From Bifidobacterium sp. ESL0763 (lineage in GTDB: Bacteria > Actinomycetota > Actinomycetes > Actinomycetales > Bifidobacteriaceae), in NCBI RefSeq assembly GCF_029433395.1, contig NZ_JAQTHW010000002.1, forward strand, positions 186,001 to 250,000: a DNA stretch of 64,000 bases, given 5' to 3'. This document shows positions 27,203-34,852 of this stretch, in pieces (positions within the stretch are counted from its first letter, which is position 1; every line of letters begins with the position of its first letter). The position numbers and the translations under genes are program-made. The notes beneath the pieces are model-generated. The model had not been told where the DNA came from. It did no database searches and saw nothing but the letters and a program-made list of their open reading frames with translations.

Positions 27203-27374
27203 ACACCATCGGCCCGATAGCACAAGGAGTGCCGCGGCATCGTGTCCTTCCGCCCCGCGGCGTGGGCCAGACGTGGCGGCCTGGTGTCGGTGCCATGCCA
27301 CGGCGGCGGCGCGCCCCGGAGGTGTTGTACTGTTATGTTCTGTTGGATTGCGTTCATCGCGATAAGGAGCAATT

Positions 27375-28394
27375 ATGACAACGGTTTTGGTAACCGGAGG
27401 TGCCGGCTACATCGGCACGCACACCGACGTGGAGCTGCTGAACAAGGGCTACGACGTCATCAGCGTCGACAACTACGGCAATTCCTCGCCCGAGGCCCTG
27501 GAGCGTGTCAAGGCGATCACCGGCCGCGAGGTCAAGCGCTACGACGGTGACGTGCGCGACGAGGCGCTGATGAACCGCATCTTCGAGGAGAACAGCGTCG
27601 ACTGGGTCATCCACTACGCCGGGCTCAAGGCGGTGGGCGAGTCCGTAGCCAAGCCGATCGAGTACTACGACAACAACCTCACCGGCACCATGGTGCTGCT
27701 GCGTGCGATGCGCGACCACGACGTCAAGAAGATCATCTTCTCCTCGTCGGCCACCGTCTACGGCGCGGCCGAGCACCTGCCGCTCACCGAGGAGAGCCCC
27801 ATCGGCGGCACCACCAACCCCTACGGCACCTCCAAGCTCTTCCAGGAGCAGATCCTGCGCGACGTCTACGTCTCCGACGACACCTGGACCATCGTGCTGC
27901 TGCGCTACTTCAACCCGGTCGGCGCCCATGCCTCAGGCCTTTTGGGCGAGGACCCGAAGGGCATCCCCGCCAACCTCACCCCCTACATCGCCAAGGTGGC
28001 GCTGGGCGAGCTCGAGCAGGTGCAGGTCTTCGGCGACGACTACCCGACCCCCGACGGCACCGGCGTGCGCGACTACATCCACGTCGTCGACCTGGCGAAG
28101 GGCCACGTCGCCGTGATCGAGAAGATCGGCAAGACCGGCGTCTACACCTACAACCTCGGCACCGGCCACGGCTACTCCGTCCTCGAGGTCATCAAGGCCT
28201 ACGAGAAGGCCGCCGGCCACACGATCCCCTACGTCATCAAGCCCCGCCGCCCCGGCGACATCGCCGCCTGCTACGCCGACTCTTCCAAGGCCGAGCGCGA
28301 GCTGGGCTGGAAGGCCGAGCTGGGCATCGACGAGATGGCCGCCTCGTCGCTCAACTGGCAGACCAAGAACCCGAAGGGCTTCCGCAAGGACTGA
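27375..28394 (+). CDS. galE: UDP-glucose 4-epimerase
   Basis: The 339-residue short-chain dehydrogenase-type enzyme interconverts UDP-galactose and UDP-glucose. It has the N-terminal NAD-binding GGAGYIGTH, the SSSATVYG serine block and the catalytic Tyr-x-x-x-Lys in NPYGTSK, plus the RYFNPVGAHASG and YNLGTGHGYSV signatures. The gene stands alone and not inside a galactose or lacto-N-biose operon, so it may serve general nucleotide-sugar supply. GATAAGGAG precedes the ATG. Transcription ends at a strong terminator. Confidence 0.97.
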   Translation: MTTVLVTGGAGYIGTHTDVELLNKGYDVISVDNYGNSSPEALERVKAITGREVKRYDGDVRDEALMNRIFEENSVDWVIHYAGLKAVGESVAKPIEYYDNNLTGTMVLLRAMRDHDVKKIIFSSSATVYGAAEHLPLTEESPIGGTTNPYGTSKLFQEQILRDVYVSDDTWTIVLLRYFNPVGAHASGLLGEDPKGIPANLTPYIAKVALGELEQVQVFGDDYPTPDGTGVRDYIHVVDLAKGHVAVIEKIGKTGVYTYNLGTGHGYSVLEVIKAYEKAAGHTIPYVIKPRRPGDIAACYADSSKAERELGWKAELGIDEMAASSLNWQTKNPKGFRKD

Positions 28395-28429
28395 CGCCTT
28401 CGGTGCGCGTGCAAGCGCAACTAAGATGC

Positions 28430-28466
28430 AAAGAGGTCGTCGCACATCGGTGCGTCGGCCTCTTTT
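28430..28466 (+). terminator. Terminator of galE
   Basis: AAAGAGG / CCTCTTTT forms the outer stem and CGCAC / GTGCG the inner stem, ending in a TTTT tract. Confidence 0.85.
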
Positions 28467-28586
28467 GGTCGGTGCCACACAGTGGTGTGGCCGTGTGGTG
28501 ATTGTGGACTGAGTTGCCATTGGCTCAATCAACCGTGGCCGTGATGGGACAGCTCAAGCTGCGGGCGGTCATTGTTGAGTAATGCT

Positions 28587-28790
28587 GTTGGAATAGTGAC
28601 AGTTGTGGCTTCGTATGGGCATTATCCCAACACTGCCGTTGGATTAATGACTGTTTGGCGCGTGTATTGTCACTGGTTTTGCGAGTGTGTTGGAATAGTG
28701 ACAGTTGGGGGTTCCTATCGGCACCGTTTCAACAACGTTGTTGGATTATTGACAGTTATGGGATGAGATGCCGTCAGTCCAACAACGGTT
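28587..28790. repeat. Four-unit tandem array with exact 51-bp period
   Basis: Units begin at 28587, 28638, 28689 and 28740. Each opens with an 18-bp core GTTGGA(A/T)TA(A/G/T)TGAC(A/T)GTT. Units 1 and 3 also agree in the rest of the unit (TTCnTATnGGCA and a terminal CAACA), while units 2 and 4 have diverged there. The junctions CCAAC...GTTGG and CAACAACGTTGTTG are palindromic. The array lies in the 506-bp non-coding gap between galE and the convergent cell-wall gene. I see no coding potential in it. Confidence 0.9.
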
Positions 28791-28839
28791 CGGCGGTGCC
28801 CGCGTTTCCGGCGCGTGAAACAGGCCAAGCGCACAAACG

Positions 28840-28877
28840 AAGAGGCCGCCGCGCTCTTGTGAACGCGACGGCCTCTT
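28840..28877. terminator. Bidirectional terminator-like hairpin after the G5/transglycosylase gene
   Basis: AAGAGGCCGCCGCG pairs with CGCGACGGCCTCTT with one mismatch, and A or T runs flank both sides. It lies 24 nt downstream of the minus-strand gene. Confidence 0.75.
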
Positions 28878-28900
28878 CAAACGCCTATGACGTTGGTGAC

Positions 28901-29881
28901 TCAGTAGTTGCTGTGGGCCACCCAGTACTGGTAGGCACCCTGCACCGAGCCGTAGCGGCCGTTGCAGTAGCCCCAGAACCACTTGAGCTGCGTCTGGTAG
29001 TTGGTGGCCCAGTCCGCGCCGGCGCTCGCCATCTTGCTGCCGGGCAGCGCCTGGGGCAGGCCGTAGGCGCCGGAGGGGTTCTGCGCGTCGACACGCCAGC
29101 CGGACTCGTGGGTGATGATGAAGACCGTGGCGCTGAAGTCGGCCTCGGTGCCGCCGTTGGCGAGCAGGTAGTCGTGCGCCCACTGCTGCATCTCGCCGAC
29201 CGGCACCGTGGTGCCGATGGAGGAGCTCGAGCCGCCCGCGCCGGTGCCCACCAGCACGACTTTGTCGACCGGGGCCTTCTTGACGAAGGAGGTGAAGACG
29301 TTGGAGGAGATGACCTTGCCGCCGGCGCGGGTGACAAGGCTCGTGGTCTCCATCACGCCGTCCTGGCCTTCGGTCTCGGTCTTCTCCTGGCCCTTGGGCA
29401 GCGAGGAGGTTTCCTTCCGGACGGTGTTGAAGCCGATGGCCTCGTTGGAGGTCTTCAGGTCGCTGCCGGCGCGCTCGATGGAGATCGTGGTGGACTCGGT
29501 GACCTTGCTGGTCAGCTTCGGCTTGATGACGTCGCCGGGCTCCAGGGTGATGTCGCCTTGGTCGAGCACGGACTTGACGTTGGTGAAGTGCGAGCCGATG
29601 ACCGCGCGCGCCTTGCCGTTGATCTTGACGGTGACGTAGGAGTTGCCGGCGTTGCCGCCGCGCAGATCGGCACGGTCGGCTCCACGCGAGACACCGAGGG
29701 CGTTGGTGTCCGTCGCCGAATACGCGGTGATGTGGTTGGCCGTGTAGGTCTCGTAGGCGTTGTAGGAGACGATGCCGCCGCCGAGCAGGCAGGCTGCCGC
29801 AGCCACCGAAGCCGTGATCTTCAGCCACTGGCGCTTGCTCAGTGACCGTAACGTCTTGGTCTGTTTGCGGTGGTTAGCCAT
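28901..29881 (-). CDS. Cell-wall protein with DUF348, G5 and transglycosylase-like domains
   Basis: The 326-residue protein has an N-terminal membrane anchor or signal (ITASVAAAACLLGGGIVSY, about residues 22-40), then a DUF348 ubiquitin-like domain (INGKARAVIGSHFTNVKSVLDQ), a G5 domain (about residues 110-195, with the E-rich KGQEKTETEGQDGVMETTS segment) and a C-terminal soluble transglycosylase-like domain with the glutamate in FIITHESGW and the NPSGAYGLPQALPGSKM block. This is the actinobacterial Rpf/aggregation-promoting-factor arrangement, implying peptidoglycan cleavage or binding. AAGGAGAG precedes the ATG. A 160-nt leader separates it from its promoter. Confidence 0.9.
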   Translation of the reverse strand: MANHRKQTKTLRSLSKRQWLKITASVAAAACLLGGGIVSYNAYETYTANHITAYSATDTNALGVSRGADRADLRGGNAGNSYVTVKINGKARAVIGSHFTNVKSVLDQGDITLEPGDVIKPKLTSKVTESTTISIERAGSDLKTSNEAIGFNTVRKETSSLPKGQEKTETEGQDGVMETTSLVTRAGGKVISSNVFTSFVKKAPVDKVVLVGTGAGGSSSSIGTTVPVGEMQQWAHDYLLANGGTEADFSATVFIITHESGWRVDAQNPSGAYGLPQALPGSKMASAGADWATNYQTQLKWFWGYCNGRYGSVQGAYQYWVAHSNY

Positions 29882-30047
29882 TGCTCTCCTTGTTCATAGC
29901 GGTGCGGGTCGTGGCCCATGCCCCAAATTCGGCGCGACCCACCTGATCGATGTTCAGTTATCGGCGCGGCGGTGGCGCCTGCCTTGATTCGCCCATGACG
30001 ATATGGGCCTTCTCGTACACACGTGCCGTTTCGGCATAACGGGAAAA

Positions 30048-30074
30048 ATTCTATCGCCCAGGTCTGACAGTCAA
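30048..30074 (-). promoter_or_regulatory. Promoter of the G5/transglycosylase gene
   Basis: On the minus strand TTGACT (30069-30074) precedes TAGAAT (30048-30053) with 15 nt between, slightly short of the optimum. Transcription from here would give a leader of about 160 nt. Confidence 0.5.
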
Positions 30075-30142
30075 TCCTTTGATGGGGGAATGCCGCCGGA
30101 TCCGGGCGATTCTTCGCGGGTCGGCCCGTGGCGCCGAGGCGC

Positions 30143-30487
30143 TCAGGCCTTCGCGTCGGCCTTGACGTCCAGCGCCCTGGCTTTCTCGATGAGCTGGTCG
30201 AGGTCGGAGGCGCGCAGCGCGCCGGCCTGCTTGAAGATGATCTGGCCGTTCTTGGTGATCAGCAGGGTGGGCACGGCCTGGATCTCGGCGGCGGTGGCCA
30301 GCTCCTGGTTCTGGTCGATGTCGACCTTGCCGAAGACGATGTCGGCGTTGGCCTCGCTGGCCTTCTCGAACACGGGGCCGAAGGCCTTGCACGGGCCGCA
30401 CCAGGTGGCCCAGAAGTCGACGAACACCAGCTCGTTGCCGGTGATGGTCTCCTCAAAGTTCTTTGCCGTCAGGGTCTGTGTTGCCAT
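30143..30487 (-). CDS. trxA: Thioredoxin
   Basis: The 114-residue protein is a classical cytoplasmic thioredoxin with the redox-active WCGPC motif at residues 29-33, the preceding VFVDFWAT strand and the cis-proline block AVPTLLI. It reduces protein disulfides using thioredoxin reductase. A very strong GGAGGAAGGAG site precedes the ATG. It is transcribed divergently from the DUF4916 gene. The C-terminal tail VKADAKA is slightly longer than in typical members. Confidence 0.96.
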   Translation of the reverse strand: MATQTLTAKNFEETITGNELVFVDFWATWCGPCKAFGPVFEKASEANADIVFGKVDIDQNQELATAAEIQAVPTLLITKNGQIIFKQAGALRASDLDQLIEKARALDVKADAKA

Positions 30488-30640
30488 GGAAGGCTCCTTC
30501 CTCCGTGCTCCGCTCCGCGCTTGACGCCCGGATGAAAACGTACCCCCAGTGTCTCAGGCATCCCCAACAACGCTAAGCTTGAGGACGAAACGGCGCGTTT
30601 TGTCTGTCGTGAGTCTTGAGATGAACGGATAATGGGAATC

Positions 30641-31273
30641 ATGCCAGTCATGAATGATGAGGTCCCAGACGAGGGCGATTTCGACGCGGGGCGTCGCCGT
30701 GGCGAGTTCGATTCGATCACGCCCGAGGATTTCGTGCGCGGTTCGGGCAACGGCAACCCTCCCGGTTGGCTTTCGGCCCGCGAGATCGACGAGGTGCGTT
30801 CGAAGATGCCCATCCTCTACGTCGAGGTGGTGCCGGTGCGCTGCGACGACCTCGGGCGCATCAGCGAGGTGGGTTCCCTGCTGCGCGTGCGCGACAACGG
30901 CTCGCCCGAGCGCACGCTGATCACCGGCCGCGTGCTCTTCCACGAGACCATCCGCGAGGCCATCGCGCGCAACATCGGCAAGGACCTGGGCGAATTGGCG
31001 CTGCCGAACCTGCCCCAGAGCCTGCAGCCCTTCACCATCGCCGAGTTCTTCCCGACCCCGGGCATCTCGGAGTTCTACGACCCGCGCCAGCACGCCATCG
31101 CGCTGTGCTACGTGGTGCGCATCTCGGGCGACTGCAAGCCGCTCGACGCCTCGCTGGACCTCGAATGGTGCCCCGTGGGTGACAAGAGGGTCGAGACGTT
31201 CATCGACCAGATGTCGGGAGGCCACGGCCAGATCGTGCGCCGCGCGCTGGCGTGGGGCGGCGTCTGCCGCTAG
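30641..31273 (+). CDS. DUF4916 (Nudix-like) domain protein
   Basis: The 210-residue protein matches the actinobacterial DUF4916 family, recognised by PGWLSAREIDEVRSKMPILYVEVVPVR and GRVLFHETIREAIARNIGKDLG. The fold is Nudix-like but the standard Nudix box is not intact, so hydrolase activity is doubtful. Three in-frame ATGs are close together; the one chosen lies seven nt after a GATAAT -10 box, which would make the transcript leaderless. Function is unknown. The nudC gene follows 138 nt later. Confidence 0.75.
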   Translation: MPVMNDEVPDEGDFDAGRRRGEFDSITPEDFVRGSGNGNPPGWLSAREIDEVRSKMPILYVEVVPVRCDDLGRISEVGSLLRVRDNGSPERTLITGRVLFHETIREAIARNIGKDLGELALPNLPQSLQPFTIAEFFPTPGISEFYDPRQHAIALCYVVRISGDCKPLDASLDLEWCPVGDKRVETFIDQMSGGHGQIVRRALAWGGVCR

Positions 31274-31411
31274 CCGCGCGCGCTTTCTTCGTCTTCCGTG
31301 ACGTCGCGGGGTCGGTGACGCCGGCGCCGTCGTTCACGGAAGCATTGGATATCATGGCCTATGTATCCACCCATACCCATCCTGCTGCATACGTTTCGGA
31401 GGCACAAAAGA

Positions 31412-32491
31412 ATGAACGCGTCGTTCTCGCCATTGGCGCTGACCCAGGCCCTGCCGTTCCTGCCCATGGCGCGGGGCGACCTCGACTACCGCACCGAGCG
31501 CCGTGGCGAGCCGGGGCTCATCGGCGAGGTGCTCGCCGACCCCGCCGCCACCGTGATGCTCGTCCGTGATGGCGAGCTGGCCGTGCCGCGCGGACAGGGC
31601 AAGCGCGTGGATTTCGAGAACGTAGATATGCGACTCGCGTCGCTGCCGGGCCAGTATGTGGCCAAGGCGCTGAGCGATTCCACGGTGAACGGCGCTGCGT
31701 CGGATGAAGACATGTCAGATGTCGACACCGCGCGGCCGGTGGCGATGTACCTGGGCGAGACCAAGGGGCCCGACGCCCGCGGCGTGGTGGCGCTGGACAT
31801 CTCGGGAATCGGCGACGAGGCCACCGATTCCTCCTCATCCACCCTGTTCGCCCGTGCCTTGCAGCGCTTCGACTGGGTGTCGCTTAACGGTTTCGCCACG
31901 CACGGCTCGGCCCGCGAGGTCGGCTGGGCCGTCACGGCCGTGGCGCTCGCCGCCTGGCATCGCAACCAGCGCCATTGCCCGCTCTGCGGCGCGCCGGTGC
32001 GGTCGGCGATGGCCGGATGGGCCCAGCGTTGCTCCAATACGGACTGCGCCCACGCCCGCAGGCCGCTGTTCCCGCGCATCGAGCCGGCGGTCATCGTCTC
32101 CATCGTCGACGGCAGCGACCGCCTGCTGCTCCAGCACAACCGCGCCTGGAAGGCCTCCACGCATTATTCGGTGTGCGCCGGATTCGTCGAGGCGGGGGAG
32201 GGCCTCGAACACGCCTGCCGCCGCGAGGCCAGGGAGGAGGTCGGCGTCGAGCTGGGCGAGGTCAAGTACCTGGGCTCGCAGCCGTGGCCCTTCCCGGCCT
32301 CGCTGATGGTCGCCTTCAAGGCCCAGGCGCTCGGCACCAAGGTCGACGTCGACGGCGAGGAGACCACCGAGGCGCGCTTCTTCACGCGCGAGCAGTTCGG
32401 CCAGGCGCTCGCCTCCGGCGAGATCGTCGCCCCGTCGCGCGACACGATCGCCCGCTACATGATGGAGGAATGGTACGGGCGGAAGCTCTGA
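31412..32491 (+). CDS. nudC: NAD+ diphosphatase / NADH pyrophosphatase
   Basis: The 359-residue Nudix hydrolase cleaves NAD(H) to NMN(H) and AMP and may also remove NAD caps from RNA. It has the zinc-binding cysteines Cys189, Cys192, Cys207 and Cys212, a Nudix box (GFVEAGEGLEHACRREAREE, from residue 257) and the diagnostic SQPWPFPAS motif at 289-297. The ATG lies nine nt behind GGAGG; an in-frame ATG 17 codons earlier has no site. The N-terminal domain is longer than in the E. coli enzyme, with a Ser/Asp-rich insert near residues 90-105. Confidence 0.94.
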   Translation: MNASFSPLALTQALPFLPMARGDLDYRTERRGEPGLIGEVLADPAATVMLVRDGELAVPRGQGKRVDFENVDMRLASLPGQYVAKALSDSTVNGAASDEDMSDVDTARPVAMYLGETKGPDARGVVALDISGIGDEATDSSSSTLFARALQRFDWVSLNGFATHGSAREVGWAVTAVALAAWHRNQRHCPLCGAPVRSAMAGWAQRCSNTDCAHARRPLFPRIEPAVIVSIVDGSDRLLLQHNRAWKASTHYSVCAGFVEAGEGLEHACRREAREEVGVELGEVKYLGSQPWPFPASLMVAFKAQALGTKVDVDGEETTEARFFTREQFGQALASGEIVAPSRDTIARYMMEEWYGRKL

Positions 32492-32652
32492 GCCGTCCTC
32501 CGGCGGACCGGCGCAAGCGGCTCGTCCGATGCCCGGAATCCCGCGGAATCGTGGCCAATATATCCGATGTGAATAATCTCATATCATTCGTGCTTCACCG
32601 GTCATATCGTGGAGATATCCTGAATGTCTGAAAAGGTGAGAAAGGATTCGAC

Positions 32653-34200
32653 GTGACAGAAGGCTACGGCGAAGGCGAGGCGTTGACTCAGCAGTTCAGC
32701 GCCGCGGAAGTGAACGCTTTGGGCGAGGGGACGCACACGGAACCCCGCAAACCCGGCGACTCCAGGAAAAAGACGACGATCATCGTCGCGGCGGCCGTGC
32801 TGGCCGTGCTCGTGGTGGCGTTCGTCGCCGCGTTCTTCACCGCGCGTTGGTACTACCAGGACAAGGCCGCCCCCGGCGTCACCCTCGGCAACGTGAAGGT
32901 CTCCGGCAAGACCGCCGCCGAGCTCAAGCCGATCGTCACCCAGCAGATCGCCGCCTCCACCGTCACCGTCCAGGACGCGCGCGGCCACAAGGTCAAGGCG
33001 ACGCTGAAGGACCTCGGCGTGCAGACCAGCGTCTCCCAGACCGTCAAGGACCTGCTCGCCGCCAAGAATGGCAACGCGCTGGGGCGGGTCAATCCGTTCG
33101 CCCACGACCATGTGCCGCTGGCCGCGCAGACCAACGACCTCAGCATGCAGTCCTACCTCACCGACAAGTTCGTGGCCCCCGACAAGCGGGCCGTGCCCTC
33201 CACCATCGGCTTCGACGCCGGCCAGGGCGCGTTCGTGGCCACGCAGGGCCGCGGCGGCCGCTCGCCGAAGTCGGCCCAGGTCAAGAGCGCCGTCAACACG
33301 CTGGTCGCGCAGCCCGGCCAGGCGCAGACGGCGACCATCGGCTACGAGAACATCGACACACCCGTCTCCCTTGAGAACGCCAACCAGGCGGCCAACGAGG
33401 CCAACAAGCGCCTCAACAACCCCATCGTCATCAACAATGGCGACGCGAGCACCTTCAACGTGGCCGGCCCGCAGGTGGCGGCGTGGATCAAGCCCGACGT
33501 GGACATGGGCAAGGGCGTCATCACGCTCAAGTACGATCGCCAGGCCATCAACGACTACGCCAACACCGAGGTGCCCAAGCAGCTCAACCAGGACATGGTC
33601 TCGCAGGTCGACGTGGTCGACGACACCGGCAAGGTGCTCGCCACGATGACCAAGGGCGTGGACGGCGTGAAGGTCAAGGACGCGGCCTCGGTGGCCAAGC
33701 AGGTCTACAAGGCCCTGAGCACGGCCCAGCCCGCCACCATCCAGTCGCCGGCCGACATCGCCAAGTTCGACGTGCAGCAGAAGAAGTCGGAGTACCGCGT
33801 GGTGGTCGACAAATCCTCCCAGACCGTCTCGGTCTACAAGGGCGACCAGGTCATCAAGACCTTCCCGGTGTGCACCGGCGCCAACGGCGGCGACGAGACC
33901 GACAGCGGCAACTTCTTCATCTACCTGAAATACCGCGTGCAGGACATGCGCGGCCTCAACAGCGACGGTTCGCACTACCTCTCGCCCGGCGTGCGCTGGG
34001 TCAGCTACTTCAACGGCGGCGAGGGCTTCCACACCGCCAACTGGAACTACGGCGGCATCGCCCGCGGCGACCCGGCCCACGTGGGCTCGCACGGCTGCGT
34101 CAACATGTACGAGGCCGACGCCCAGTGGATCTACGACAACTGCCCCGAGGGCACCTTCGTACAGGTGGTGGGCAGCCAGCCCAGCGGCCCGGTGAGGTAA
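32653..34200 (+). CDS. L,D-transpeptidase (YkuD) with peptidoglycan-binding-4 domains
   Basis: The 515-residue protein is a membrane-anchored cell-wall enzyme. Cytoplasmic residues 1-40 precede one membrane segment (about 41-65), then two peptidoglycan-binding-4-type regions with the repeated KVKATLKDLGVQ / AAWIKPDVD pattern. The C-terminal YkuD domain (about 385-510) has the catalytic block HVGSHGCVNM with Cys482. It should form 3-3 cross-links in peptidoglycan or attach proteins to it. The GTG start follows AAAGGA. It appears monocistronic. Confidence 0.93.
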   Translation: MTEGYGEGEALTQQFSAAEVNALGEGTHTEPRKPGDSRKKTTIIVAAAVLAVLVVAFVAAFFTARWYYQDKAAPGVTLGNVKVSGKTAAELKPIVTQQIAASTVTVQDARGHKVKATLKDLGVQTSVSQTVKDLLAAKNGNALGRVNPFAHDHVPLAAQTNDLSMQSYLTDKFVAPDKRAVPSTIGFDAGQGAFVATQGRGGRSPKSAQVKSAVNTLVAQPGQAQTATIGYENIDTPVSLENANQAANEANKRLNNPIVINNGDASTFNVAGPQVAAWIKPDVDMGKGVITLKYDRQAINDYANTEVPKQLNQDMVSQVDVVDDTGKVLATMTKGVDGVKVKDAASVAKQVYKALSTAQPATIQSPADIAKFDVQQKKSEYRVVVDKSSQTVSVYKGDQVIKTFPVCTGANGGDETDSGNFFIYLKYRVQDMRGLNSDGSHYLSPGVRWVSYFNGGEGFHTANWNYGGIARGDPAHVGSHGCVNMYEADAQWIYDNCPEGTFVQVVGSQPSGPVR

Positions 34201-34329
34201 CCGGGGGCCGGAACTGGCAGTCCGTCAGGGGCCGTCGGCGCAATGTGGCATCACGCGTGCGCGTGTCCATGTTCGCCGTCGGCTCTTTTGCGTTTCGCCG
34301 GATGCCATGCATGCGTTATTCTTAGGGCC

Positions 34330-34761
34330 ATGAGCCAAAACGAAGAACAGAACGCCTCCGCCGCCTCCCCGATCAGCCTGGCGGTGCCCGACCATCTGCG
34401 CTATTCCGCCGACCACGTGTGGATCGACGACAGCGACGGCGAGCTGGCCGTGATCGGCCTGACCGAATACGCCGAGACCCGGATGGGCGAGCTGGTCTAC
34501 GCCGACCTGCCCGAGCCCGGCACCGAAGTGCGCGCCGGCGACGAGATCGTCGAGATGGAAAGCGCCAAGTCGGTGGAGTCGCTGATCTCCCCGGTGGAGG
34601 GCACCGTGCGCTACGTCAACAGCGCGGTCGCCGACGATCCGGCGGTCATCAACAGCGACCCCTACGGCGAGGGCTGGATCCTGAAGATCGAGCTGAGCGA
34701 CGACGAGCCCGACCTGCTCGACGCCGACCAGTACGCGGCGCTGCTGCCACAGGGCAAGTAG
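34330..34761 (+). CDS. gcvH: Glycine cleavage system H-like lipoyl carrier protein
   Basis: The 143-residue protein is a GcvH homologue with DHVWIDDSDGELAVIGLTEYA and the lipoyl-lysine block EMESAKSVESL. The GcvP and GcvT partners are not in this window. A lipoate-protein ligase gene at 39275 gives a plausible enzyme to load it. A TATTCT -10 box ends seven nt before the ATG and no ribosome site is present, so translation is probably leaderless. An in-frame upstream start at 34243 is therefore rejected. Confidence 0.92.
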   Translation: MSQNEEQNASAASPISLAVPDHLRYSADHVWIDDSDGELAVIGLTEYAETRMGELVYADLPEPGTEVRAGDEIVEMESAKSVESLISPVEGTVRYVNSAVADDPAVINSDPYGEGWILKIELSDDEPDLLDADQYAALLPQGK

Positions 34762-34852
34762 CGCGTCACCGCCGTCCGAGACCTACTTATATCCACCGGC
34801 CCGTGCCGTTCGCTGGCGTCGAATCGGCACGGGCTTCGTATAGTCTGTTCCT

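Noticed and set aside
28587..28790. 51-bp array as a CRISPR
   Set aside because: The core is only 18 bp, the intervening segments of units 1 and 3 are similar to each other instead of unique, and no cas gene is in the window.
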